DNA of 64,000 nt from assembly GCA_050181465.1 (NCBI GenBank), contig JBFXDD010000007.1:62001-126000 (forward strand), in the 5' to 3' direction. Each line of letters opens with the position of its first letter. The first letter of the stretch is position 1. The notes beneath the pieces were generated by a model. It was not told the DNA's origin, searched no databases, and saw only the letters and a list, made by a program, of their open reading frames with translations. A program made the translations under genes and the position numbers. This DNA is from JACRLW01 sp050181465 (GTDB lineage Bacteria > Planctomycetota > UBA1135 > UBA2386). Below are positions 53,689-62,700 of the stretch, one piece after another.

Positions 53689-54950
53689 TTCGTGCCCTCG
53701 GTCTTGCCTTCGAACAAGCGGGAGAGACGAGCGTCGTTCTTCCGCTCGTAGACCACCTGACCCTCGATGATCACCGTCTCGACCCAACTCGTCGCGAGGA
53801 AGGGATCACCCGTCATGATCTGCAGGTTTGCGGTCGCGCCCTTCTTCAGCGCACCGACCTGATCGGAGAGGCCCAGGATGTTGGCGGGCACGGTGGTGAG
53901 CGAACGCAACGCGAGGTCGCGCGAGAGGCCGTTGCGCAACAGCGTGGCGAGTTGCCAGAACGGGTAGTGCGTCGCGCCGCGGCCGCTGCCGTTCAGTGAG
54001 ATCGCAAACTCGACACCGGCGTCGGCGAGCGCCTTCGCCGGGGAGACCGTCGATTCATCGCCGGTCTCGGGATCGGTCTCGCGGTACTCCAGCGCGGAGT
54101 CCTCGAGCACGACCGGATAGCCGAGCGACTTCACCATCGCCGCCGCGCGATGCACGCGGGGGCCGAGCACGAGCACGAGCTTCAACTGGAAGCGGTCCTT
54201 GATGCGTGCGACCTCCGCCAGTTCTGCGGGACCGGGCACGTAGAGATAGCCGGTCAGCTTGCCGTCGATCAGGTCGATCAGCGGCTGCTTCGTGTCCTCG
54301 ATCTTCTCTTTGAATTCCTCGTCCTTCGTGGCGCCGGCGTCCTTCTCCTTCTGCCACTCCTCTTTCTTGCGTTCGAAGTCGGCTTTGGTGCGGGCGGCAT
54401 CGTCGAGCACGCGGCGGAGTTCGCGGATCTTGGCGACGACATTCCCTTCGCTGCCGCCGAGCGACATCTTGAGACCGCTCTCGGCGCGCAGGGTCATCTC
54501 CTCGACGGTGCGGCCGACGTAGCGTGCGATCAGTCCACGTCCGGCGACGAGCGTGTTGTTGCCCGGCATCACATTGGCGATCGCGACACCGTTGCGCAGG
54601 CCGTCTTCGAACGCGAGCGACGACGGGTCGAGCGCATCGGCGACCGTGAGGAACGGCACGTTCTGCATGCGCTCGTTGTTGCCGCCGCCCAGGCCGTCTT
54701 CGCTGTGCGCGAGGATCCACGTCGGCAGGACGACCTTGTCCTTCGCGTCGATCACCTTGGCGTTCCAGGGCACTTCGACGTCCGTGCCGATCGCCTCGAT
54801 CCGGCCGTCCTGGATCAGGATCACCGCGTTGTCGAGCGGTGCACCGTCCAGCGTGTGGACCTTGGCGGCGCGAATCGCGACGAGGTCCTGTGCCGCGAGA
54901 GTCAAAGGAAGGGACACGCTCGCGAGCGTGCAGAGGAGGGCTCTCTTCAT
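53685..54950 (-). CDS. Secreted amidohydrolase-fold protein lacking metal ligands (operon gene 4)
   Basis: A 421-residue protein with a signal peptide (LLCTLASVSLPLTLAAQ). The sandwich is DLVAIRAAKVHTLDGAPLDN. After VVLPTWILAHSEDGLGGGNN only one histidine is present where HxH is expected. A charged helical insert (FERKKEEWQKEKDAGATKDE) interrupts the barrel. The later catalytic positions read GPRVHRAAAMV and AISLNGSGRGATH, with no aspartate. The end is SDQVGALKKGATANLQIMTG, a degenerate version of the GSLExGKDAD motif. Its stop overlaps the next GTG start. Confidence 0.78.
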   Translation of the reverse strand: MKRALLCTLASVSLPLTLAAQDLVAIRAAKVHTLDGAPLDNAVILIQDGRIEAIGTDVEVPWNAKVIDAKDKVVLPTWILAHSEDGLGGGNNERMQNVPFLTVADALDPSSLAFEDGLRNGVAIANVMPGNNTLVAGRGLIARYVGRTVEEMTLRAESGLKMSLGGSEGNVVAKIRELRRVLDDAARTKADFERKKEEWQKEKDAGATKDEEFKEKIEDTKQPLIDLIDGKLTGYLYVPGPAELAEVARIKDRFQLKLVLVLGPRVHRAAAMVKSLGYPVVLEDSALEYRETDPETGDESTVSPAKALADAGVEFAISLNGSGRGATHYPFWQLATLLRNGLSRDLALRSLTTVPANILGLSDQVGALKKGATANLQIMTGDPFLATSWVETVIIEGQVVYERKNDARLSRLFEGKTEGTK

Positions 54951-55023
54951 CGTTCCGGACAGGGGGAAATGTGACCTGGAGGTTTGGACCAAGAATGCTC
55001 GGGTTGGCTCGGACTGCAATCGA

Positions 55024-56250
55024 TCACTCGCCGACCACTTGGCGGCCGCCGACCCAGACCGCGACCACGGTCGAGGTGGGATCGAAGGGATCGCCGCTCC
55101 AGCGGACCACGTCCGCATCGAGACCGGCGCGCAGCGCGCCGACCCGATCACCGACACCGCAGAGGTTCGCCGGATCGGCGCTGATCGCGCGCAGTGCGCG
55201 ATCGGGGCGAAGGCCGTGACGCACCGCGAACATCGCCTCGCGTGCAAGATCCATGCTGCCCGCGTCGGCACCGGTGCAGATGGCGAACGGAACCCCGCGA
55301 TCCGCGAGCAACTTGGCGGTGGCGAATCGCACGTCGCTGCCGTCGTTGCCGTCGATCCGTGACGGTGCCGACAGCAACACCGGCGTACCGGTCGCGACGA
55401 GTTCCTCGATCACGCTCCACGCTTCGGTGCCTTCGTCGAGGATCGTCTTGTAGCCGAACTCCTCGGCGAGCCGGAGCGCCGTGCGGATGTCGTGCTCGGC
55501 GCGCGCGGTGGTGTGCACCATCAGCTCGCCGCGCAGTGCGCGATTGAGGACTTCCAGGTCCGGATCGGGCTCGGCGGGCGGAGCGTTCGGGATCGTCTTC
55601 TGCTCGTTGTAGGCCTTCGCGCGGTAGAAAGCCTGGCGGGTTTCCCACACCACACCCATGCGCGTGGTCGGGCGCCGGTAATACATCCCGGCGGGCGTTC
55701 CGCCGCGAATCGCGCGATTGCCGGCGGACGGCTCACCACCCATCGTCAGGCGCAAACCGGATTCATCGCGGACCACCATGGTGCCGACCGTGTCGCCGTG
55801 GGTCTTCACGACCGCGCCGATGCCGCCGATCACGTTGCGATTGCCGGGGCTCACCTGAACCGTGGTGACGCCTTGTTCGAGTGCGCGTCGCAGCCGCTTG
55901 TCGGCTGGGTCGAGTGCATCGAGAACACGGATGGCGGCGGTGATCTCATCGCCTTGCTCATTCACGTCGCCGCGAATCCCGAGTTGCGTCGAGGCGTCGA
56001 CGAGCCCTGGGGTCAGCACGCTGCCTTTGCAGTCGATGACCACGGCGCCCTCAGGGATCGTCGTCTCGGCGCCGCCGAGAGCGGCGATTCGACCGCCCTG
56101 CATGACCACGATGCCGCCCTCGAAGGTCTGCCCGTCACCGCTGTGGACTTTGGCCCCGCGCAACACGGTCACCTTGTCTTGCGCGTACAGGCCCTCCGGA
56201 GTCAGAACGACCGCGAGCGCGACGATGCCGAAGATTCGAGTTGCGATCAT
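55024..56250 (-). CDS. Secreted amidohydrolase-fold protein, partial metal site (operon gene 3)
   Basis: A 408-residue protein with a signal peptide (IFGIVALAVVLTPEGLYAQ). VLTPGLVDASTQLGIRGDVN replaces the HxH loop. Later positions are partly kept: GELMVHTTARAEHDI has a histidine, the next site reads TILDEGTEAWSVIEE instead of a histidine, and ICTGADAGSMDLAREAMFAV keeps an aspartate. The C-terminus GDRVGALRAGLDADVVRWSG is normal. Without HxH a binuclear site cannot form. Its ATG overlaps the previous stop by one base. A 73-bp spacer separates it from the following gene. Confidence 0.8.
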   Translation of the reverse strand: MIATRIFGIVALAVVLTPEGLYAQDKVTVLRGAKVHSGDGQTFEGGIVVMQGGRIAALGGAETTIPEGAVVIDCKGSVLTPGLVDASTQLGIRGDVNEQGDEITAAIRVLDALDPADKRLRRALEQGVTTVQVSPGNRNVIGGIGAVVKTHGDTVGTMVVRDESGLRLTMGGEPSAGNRAIRGGTPAGMYYRRPTTRMGVVWETRQAFYRAKAYNEQKTIPNAPPAEPDPDLEVLNRALRGELMVHTTARAEHDIRTALRLAEEFGYKTILDEGTEAWSVIEELVATGTPVLLSAPSRIDGNDGSDVRFATAKLLADRGVPFAICTGADAGSMDLAREAMFAVRHGLRPDRALRAISADPANLCGVGDRVGALRAGLDADVVRWSGDPFDPTSTVVAVWVGGRQVVGE

Positions 56251-57419
56251 CAGTTGGTCTCCTTCTTTGCGGTGTCGCTCGTTGCCGTGTGACGCGGTTC
56301 GCCGTTCACCCACACCGTCGACAATCGCGACGTCGGATCGATCGGATCGCCTTGAAACACCGTGAAGTCGGCGTCGTGGCCGACGCGCAGAGTGCCGACG
56401 CGCTCACCGAATCCGGCGAGTTCCGCGGGCATGCGGGTGATCGCGTCGAGTGCGCGCTCGCGGGACACGCCGTGCTTGACCGCGAGCGCGGCGCTGCGGC
56501 GCAGCTCCGCACCGCTGTTGCCGAGGAAAGCGAAGCGCACGCCGGCGGTGTCCAATGCGCGCGCGGCGGCGAGTTGTTCGGGCTTGCTGTCCCAGTCCAG
56601 GGCGCGCAGCGCGACCGCGACGCCGGCCTCGCGCAGCTGATCGACGCACTTGTCGGTCTCGGCGACGTCGAGCAGCAGGGGAACGAAGCCCGACTGCTTG
56701 CCGAGTTCGAGCGCGGCGAGGATCTCCGCATGAGCGCTGGCGTGGATCGCGATTCGTCGGCTGCCGTCGAGCACCTCGCGGAGCACCAGGTGCGCCGCCG
56801 ACTCGCCGCGCAGCGGGTTCTTGGCGTCGGCGAAGCCGTCGCGGATCAGCTCCGCAGCACCCATGCGCGAGGTCGGATAACGCTCGCGGGACAGCGACTG
56901 CGGCACGATCGCCATCTTCAGGTAACCCTCTCGTTCGGCGACGACGCCGCGATCGCCGCGCGACTTCACGAGCGCGGCGATGCCGCCAAAGGTGTTGTCG
57001 GAGGCCGGCGCGAGGACGACCGAAGTGATGCCGCTACGCACGCGCAATGGCAGCGCGCGGTCGAATGGATCGAAGGCGTCGGCAGCACGAAGGTCGGCAG
57101 TGAACGCGTCGATGCGTTCGTTGAGCTGTCCGGCCAGCTCGAGCTGGTCATGCAGTGCGACGAAGCCCGGCACGATGACGGTCTCCTTGCCGAACTTGGT
57201 ACGCGAGTTCGCCTGGCCGATGAGCGCCGCGTTCACCTCGCGACCGACCGCGATCACCTTCCCGCCACGGATCGCCAGCTTGGCGAGTTCTCCGTCGAGT
57301 TCTTCTCCCGGTGCGAGGATCAGGCGACCGCCTTCGACGACGGCGATCGGCGCTTCCTGCGCGGCCAAGGTCGGCGCGACGAAGAGGAGCACCGCTAGAG
57401 AGGTCGGGTTGAGCTTCAT
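56250..57419 (-). CDS. Secreted amidohydrolase-fold protein lacking metal ligands (operon gene 2)
   Basis: A 389-residue protein with a signal peptide (SLAVLLFVAPTLAAQ). The HxH loop is VIVPGFVALHDQLELAGQLN, with HDQ in place of HxH. A conserved stretch shared with its neighbours is GITSVVLAPASDNTFGGIAA. Catalytic positions read RRIAIHASAHAEILAALEL (one histidine), PLLLDVAETDKCVDQL and FLGNSGAELRRSA (no aspartate). The end is GERVGTLRVGHDADFTVFQG. It is 46 bp downstream of the first gene of the operon and overlaps the next start by one base (TGATG). Confidence 0.8.
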   Translation of the reverse strand: MKLNPTSLAVLLFVAPTLAAQEAPIAVVEGGRLILAPGEELDGELAKLAIRGGKVIAVGREVNAALIGQANSRTKFGKETVIVPGFVALHDQLELAGQLNERIDAFTADLRAADAFDPFDRALPLRVRSGITSVVLAPASDNTFGGIAALVKSRGDRGVVAEREGYLKMAIVPQSLSRERYPTSRMGAAELIRDGFADAKNPLRGESAAHLVLREVLDGSRRIAIHASAHAEILAALELGKQSGFVPLLLDVAETDKCVDQLREAGVAVALRALDWDSKPEQLAAARALDTAGVRFAFLGNSGAELRRSAALAVKHGVSRERALDAITRMPAELAGFGERVGTLRVGHDADFTVFQGDPIDPTSRLSTVWVNGEPRHTATSDTAKKETN

Positions 57420-57465
57420 GTCGGACGATGCGAGACGGGATGAAGGGTCGTGACGGCAGCGCGCG

Positions 57466-58676
57466 TCAGCGCGCCGCATGCGCGATCTCGCCGCGTGAGT
57501 AGACGCGGAGGATCCGACACTCGGGGGCGAAGAGGGGTGCCGTGGTCAGGAGCACGTCGGCGAGCTTGCCCGCTTCGAGCGAGCCGCAGTGGTCGCCGAC
57601 CCCGAGGATGGCCGCGGCGTCGCGAGTGATCGCGCGGAGTGCACGGTCGGCGGCCACGCCGGCGCCGACGGCCTCGCCCGCGATCTGCGGCAGATGGCGC
57701 GCGCGCGCGACGGCCGCCGACCCGATGGCGATCGGCACGCCATGATCGGCGAGCGCGACGGCGATCGGGGCTGTCGGCGTGTCGCCGAACGCCGCACTCG
57801 GCGGCAGCGGCAGTGGCTCGGCGCCGAGGACGATGACCGGGATGCCCGCGTCGGCGATCGCCTCGACCGCTCCCGCGGCGTTCGCCGCCACTTCGAACAC
57901 CATCTTCGCGATGCCGTGCTCGCGGGCGAGTTCGAGCGCGCGCTCGACTTCTTCGGGCTGGTCGATCTCGACGAACAGCGTGCGCTTGCCGTCGCGAANN
58001 NNNNNNNNNNNNNNNNNNNNNNNNNNNNNNNNNNNNNNNNNNNNNNNNNNNNNNNNNNNNNNNNNNNNNNNNNNNNNNNNNNNNNNNNNNNNNNNNNNCC
58101 GGGGAATGCGGTGGGGTCGCCGGCGCCGAGATGGACGAGAGCACCTTTGCCGCGCCAGGGCGAGGGGTTGCGGCTGCTCACGTAGGCGGTCGTGATGCCG
58201 TGTTCGACGAGCTTGCGGCTCACCTCGTCGTGCCAGTCCAAGGCCAGGGCCATCTCGCCGCCCGCATCACCGATGCCGTCGCCGCCCCGCGGTCGGCAGG
58301 CGCTCGAGAGCGCATCGACGAGTCCAGGGTACGCGTGGGCGTCGGGGTGGTCGTGGATCGTCGCGCCGTCTGGGATGGTCACCTGATCGACCGGACCGAC
58401 TGCCACGATCTGCTCGCCGCGGATGATGATCACGCCGGGGCCGAGGTCGGCGGCTGGCTTCGCCTCGGTGACCGGGTGCAAGTGGCCGACGCGGATCGCG
58501 ATCGCAGGCGGCAGCGGCTCCGGCTTCGCCACCGGCTCCGGCTTCGCCACCGGCTTGGCAGAATCCGTCGGGGTCGGCTCGGTCTGTGCGGCAGCGAGCG
58601 TCGTCAGGAGGAGCAGCGCGAGCGGCGTCCTGGCCAGAGGGCAGGTTCGCGGCCCGTTCGTCGCGGAGTCCGTCAT
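57466..58676 (-). CDS. Secreted amidohydrolase-fold protein, first gene of the operon, with a real sequence gap
   Basis: The ATG at 58674-58676 gives a signal peptide (TPLALLLLTTLAAAQ), then a repeated VAKPEP linker. The sandwich and barrel start are AIAIRVGHLHPVTEAKPAAD and AYPGLVDALSSACRPRGGDG (no HxH). The 100-N gap at 57999-58098 removes the middle; unlike the other two gaps the flanks share no overlap, so sequence is truly missing (comparison with paralogues suggests some tens of residues). After the gap come TLFVEIDQPEEVERALELAR, VPVIVLGAEPLPLPPS-like GIPVIVLGAEP, AIGSAAVARARHLPQ (no aspartate) and DHCGSLEAGKLADVLLTTA. Predicted inactive. Confidence 0.78.
57999..58098. other. Unresolved assembly gap (100 N)
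   Basis: One hundred N inside the first amidohydrolase gene of the operon. The left flank (ending GCCGTCGCGAA) and right flank (starting CCGGGGAATGC) show no duplicated sequence, so the true gap length is unknown. Confidence 0.95.
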
Positions 58677-58945
58677 GATCGTGCGAGGTGGTCGACCGGC
58701 GAGGCCGACCGACGAGCGGGTTGCTGAGGGAGCGGACCGAGGAGGGCTTCGGCGCCGCGGGGGGGCCCCTTCTACGGCGAAGGTCGCGGCTCTGCCAGCG
58801 GCGAAGATGATGGCGGGAGGCTGGGACGAATCGGGTACCGGCTCGCCGGATGCACCGATCCCGCCGCGGTCGGAGCGCGGCAGCCGTCCACCCCGATCCA
58901 CGGCGAGTTGCATGGGAGGCGCCGCCCGACTCTTCTCGATAGTTC
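58677..58945. promoter_or_regulatory. Divergent intergenic region likely holding the operon and nitrilase promoters
   Basis: 269 bp lie between the divergent starts of the amidohydrolase operon (58676) and the nitrilase (58946). No MITE is present, unlike several other divergent regions here. It contains a G-run (GCGGGGGGGCCCC near 58758-58770). I could not identify promoter boxes with confidence. Confidence 0.35.
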
Positions 58946-59743
58946 ATGACCGCCTACCGCATCGCACTCGCCAACTTGGCGGTACCCCGATCTCCCGCGG
59001 AGTCGCTACAGGCGGCCGTCGATGCGGTCGGCGACGCAGGACGCGCAGGGGCTCGGATCGTCTGCTTCCCCGAGTGCTTCGTGCCCGGGTACCGATGGCC
59101 GGGGCAAGCTGCGCCGCCGCCGGACCCGCGATTCTTGGAGCAGGCGGTGCGCGAAGTGGGCCGTGCCGCGAAGGCGGCTCGCATCGCGGTCCTGCTCGGG
59201 ACCGAGCGTGTCGCACCGGGTGGACTCCAGATCTCGGTGGCGGTCTTCGGTCCGAACGGCGAGATCCTGGGCTGGCAGGACAAGAATCAGCTCGACCCTT
59301 CCGAAGAGCCGATCTACCCCGCACGCGGCACGGACCGGCATGTGTTCACGGTCGATGCGCTCACGTTCGGCATCGTCATTTGTCACGAGGGTTGGCGTTA
59401 CCCTGAGACGGTTCGGTGGGCGGCCCGCCGCGGCGCGCGAGTCGTATTCCACCCGCATGCGCATATCGCCGAGCCCGGCGCATATCGGCCGACCCATTTC
59501 GCCGATCCCGCGAACAGCTTTCACGAGAAGGCCATGCTCTGTCGCGCGGCGGAGAACACGTGTTATTTCGCATCGGTGAATTGCGCGAGCGATGGGTCCG
59601 GCACGACTTCGGCGATCGCGGCTCCCGACGGCTCGCTCATTTGCCACCAGCCCTATGGCGTGGCCGGTCTCTTGATCGCGGATCTCGACCTGGGAGCAGC
59701 CACCGGCCTGCTCGCCTCTCGGTTGCGTACTTCGCCGCTCTGA
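58946..59743 (+). CDS. Carbon-nitrogen hydrolase (nitrilase superfamily)
   Basis: A 265-residue cytoplasmic hydrolase. The catalytic triad is visible: Glu43 in GARIVCFPECFVPGYRW, Lys113 in ILGWQDKNQLDPSEE, Cys146 in FGIVICHEGWRYPETVRWAA. A second family glutamate follows in FHEKAMLCRAAENTCYFA. The order and length match omega-amidase/N-carbamoylase-type branches that cleave non-peptide C-N bonds. The neighbours do not fix the substrate. It diverges from the amidohydrolase operon. Confidence 0.93.
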   Translation: MTAYRIALANLAVPRSPAESLQAAVDAVGDAGRAGARIVCFPECFVPGYRWPGQAAPPPDPRFLEQAVREVGRAAKAARIAVLLGTERVAPGGLQISVAVFGPNGEILGWQDKNQLDPSEEPIYPARGTDRHVFTVDALTFGIVICHEGWRYPETVRWAARRGARVVFHPHAHIAEPGAYRPTHFADPANSFHEKAMLCRAAENTCYFASVNCASDGSGTTSAIAAPDGSLICHQPYGVAGLLIADLDLGAATGLLASRLRTSPL

Positions 59744-59753
59744 GGCCGTCCGC

Positions 59754-62700
59754 TCACTCCGAATATCCCAGCCATTTGCGAAGTCGCCGACGGATTGCAC
59801 CGCCGCCGAGCAGCCAGGTCGCGATGCTGGGATACAGCGTCCATATTTCTTTGGCGCGGAGTTCCTCACCGTCGAGCGAGCTCGGTTGTCGACGCCTCGC
59901 ATCGGCTTCGGTCGCGAGCAGTTCAGGAAGCTGTGCGCGCACGATCGTCGCGCGCTCGGTGCGCGATGTGGCGACACGCAACGACGCGACCAGTCGCTGA
60001 GACAGCCATCGCGCTCGCTCGGCAACGAGCTCGCGCGACGGCAACCGAGGATCGGATCGCCATGCGGAATCTCGTCCGGTGGCCAAGTCGGTCTCACGCA
60101 GGAATCGCTCGAACCACCAACTGCTGTGGTCGTGTGGGAGATCGGCGAGCGCGTATCTGCACACCGCTGCGAGCTCCTCCCATCGTTCCAGTTGTCGCTG
60201 GGCACTCGCCAGGTTCGCGAGCATCCAGCCTTCGAGGCCGGGACGGCGATAGTCGCTCCCCAGCAGTTTGGTGAGGATGGGTGCGGTCGCTCGACCGGAG
60301 AGCGCATAGGCCAGGTCTCCCCACGCACTCGCCGTCGACACCGGTGACGTGAAGTGACGGTCGGCCAGTTCGCCGAGTTGTCTCGTCGCGAAGCGGTCGC
60401 GGTGGTTTGCCAGAAGAGCGGCTCCGCGGGTCTCCGCTGCACCCTTGTCCAGGACCTCCCACAGTCGAGCGAACTGAGCTCGGAACTTCGCGGTCTCACC
60501 GAGCAAGGCATGCAGGTGCAGCAGATTCACCGCCACAGCGGGAGATCGAACTTCGGCGAAGTCGCCACGAACGCTCGCGAGTCGGCGGTCATCGACCTCT
60601 CGAAGCGCCGTCGCGACAGCATCGAGGTCGTCGCAATCGACTTCGCTCCGACCGAGCAACTCGCGAAGAGCAGCCTCCGGCACATCGCCGCGCTTGCACT
60701 TGGCGGCCGCGCGTGCCACCAGCGTCAACTGCCAACTCGGGAGTTCGCGGACGTCACCCTGCGCGAGGAGTTCGATCACCTCGTCGGGTCGATCCTGTTC
60801 GAGCAGGTGGTCGGCGAGACGACGCCGGGTCCAGTCGTGACCCGGTGACTTCTCGAGCGCCTTGCGCAGCGCAGCTTCGCCTTCGGCGGAGCGCTCGAGG
60901 CCGAAGAGTGCAAGGGCGCGGTAGTTGTGCCCGGCGGCACCGTCGCGGATGGCCGCGGGTGCCGCGGCCACCGCGTCGAGCAGCGCATCGAAACGACGAT
61001 CGCGACCAAGCCACTTCCACAGCGTGTCCCAGCCGGGTCCGTGATCCGGATGGCGGCCGAGCACGTTTCGTTGCTCAGCGATGGCGTCGTCGAGCCGCCC
61101 CTCCCGAAAGGCGATCTGAGCTTCGACCTCGGCGAGTTCCGCGCGATCGCCGAGCGACTCGATGCCGCGTCTCGCCACTTCGCGCGCGCGGTCGAACCGC
61201 CGCATCTCGAGCAGCCCCTGCAGCAACTCGCTTCTAGCTTCGCCCAGCCGCGGGTCGATCCGCAGAGCGGCTTCGAGTTCCGCCAGCTTCTCCTCGTGTC
61301 GTCCGGCGAGCCCCAACGCCTGCGCTCGACCGAGGCGTCCGGCCGGCCAATACGGAGTTGCGCGCACGATCTCATCGGCGAGTGCGACGGCATCGTCGTG
61401 GCGGCCCAAGTGTGCGAGCCAGCCGATCGCGGTACGAATCGCCCACGTGTAGCTGCGATCGAGTTCGATGGCGCGACGGACTGCAGCGATCGCATCCTCG
61501 TGCCGATCGAGGCTCCATTGAGCGTCGGCGAGGTAACCCCACAGCATCGCACTGCCTGGGGCATGGTCGATCCCACGTCGGTAGACGTCGATGGCAGCAC
61601 CGAGATCTCCGTGTCGTTCGAAGCTCTCACCGAGTTCGATCCACAGCGCGGGTGCCGAGGGATGCGAGCGCAGGAGGGCTTCCAGCGTCGTTCGCTGCTC
61701 GTGGACCTGGCCGTCGATCGCCAGGCAGCGGGTGTGGAGACGACCGCAGTCGAGGTCGTTCGGTCGCTCCGCGTGCAGCACGGCGGCTGCGGCCAGCGCC
61801 GCCTTCGGGTCTTCGTCCACCAGGAGTCGAGTGCTCTCGACTCGGAGGTCCTCGGCATCTGGGAAGCGCGCGAGGAAGCGATCCATCAACGGTCGGACGT
61901 GGGCGGCTCCGTGCGCGTCGCGCACCTTGTCGAGCAGCGACGTCAGTTCGCGCCCGGTCGGCGGCCGATGCCCGTTCAGCCATCGATCGATGGTCGCGTC
62001 GAGGATGCGCTGTGCGCTCGTCGGATCGGCCGCGTAGCCGAGCGCCGAGTGCAAGGCGCTCAGGTGATACGGACTCAGCTCGAGAGCGCGTTCGGCGGAA
62101 CGTGCTGCTGCATCGACGTCGCCGAGGGCCCCTTCGGTACGAGCACGCCCATTCCAGTAAGCCGCGGAGTCGTTCAGTGAAGACTCGAGTTCTCGATAAT
62201 GCGCCATCGCGTCGTCGAGGCGCCCCGCGAGCTGGAGATGCCAGGCGAACTCGGCGCGCGCTTCCGGCAGTCCACCGCGAGCGAGCATCACCTTCTCCTG
62301 CAGCGCGAGTGCGTGGTCACGGTCCTCGATCTCGTGCAGGAAGTCGGCGATCTCACCCAGGAGGAGGGGGTCGTGCTCCGCGAGCTTCACGGCACTCTCG
62401 GCAGCCTCGATCGCCGCCGCCCGTCCCCGTAGATCGAGGATCGCCTTCTGCCGGTAGCGATGGATGATCGGCCACCGCGGATTCGCAGCATGCGCTCGCT
62501 CGATGGCTGCCAGTGCCTCCTCGCCGTTTCCACGGCGCCGCTCAAGACGATGTCGGGCGAGCCAGCGTTCGTCCTCGCCCCCCCGATCGCCGATCGTCGC
62601 CAGCGCGAGTGCCGCCTCGTCGAGCCGTCCGGCGTCGAGCAGTGCATCGAAGCGATCGAAGTGCAGCAGCACGTCGTCGTGAATGGCAGCGGCGTCGTTC

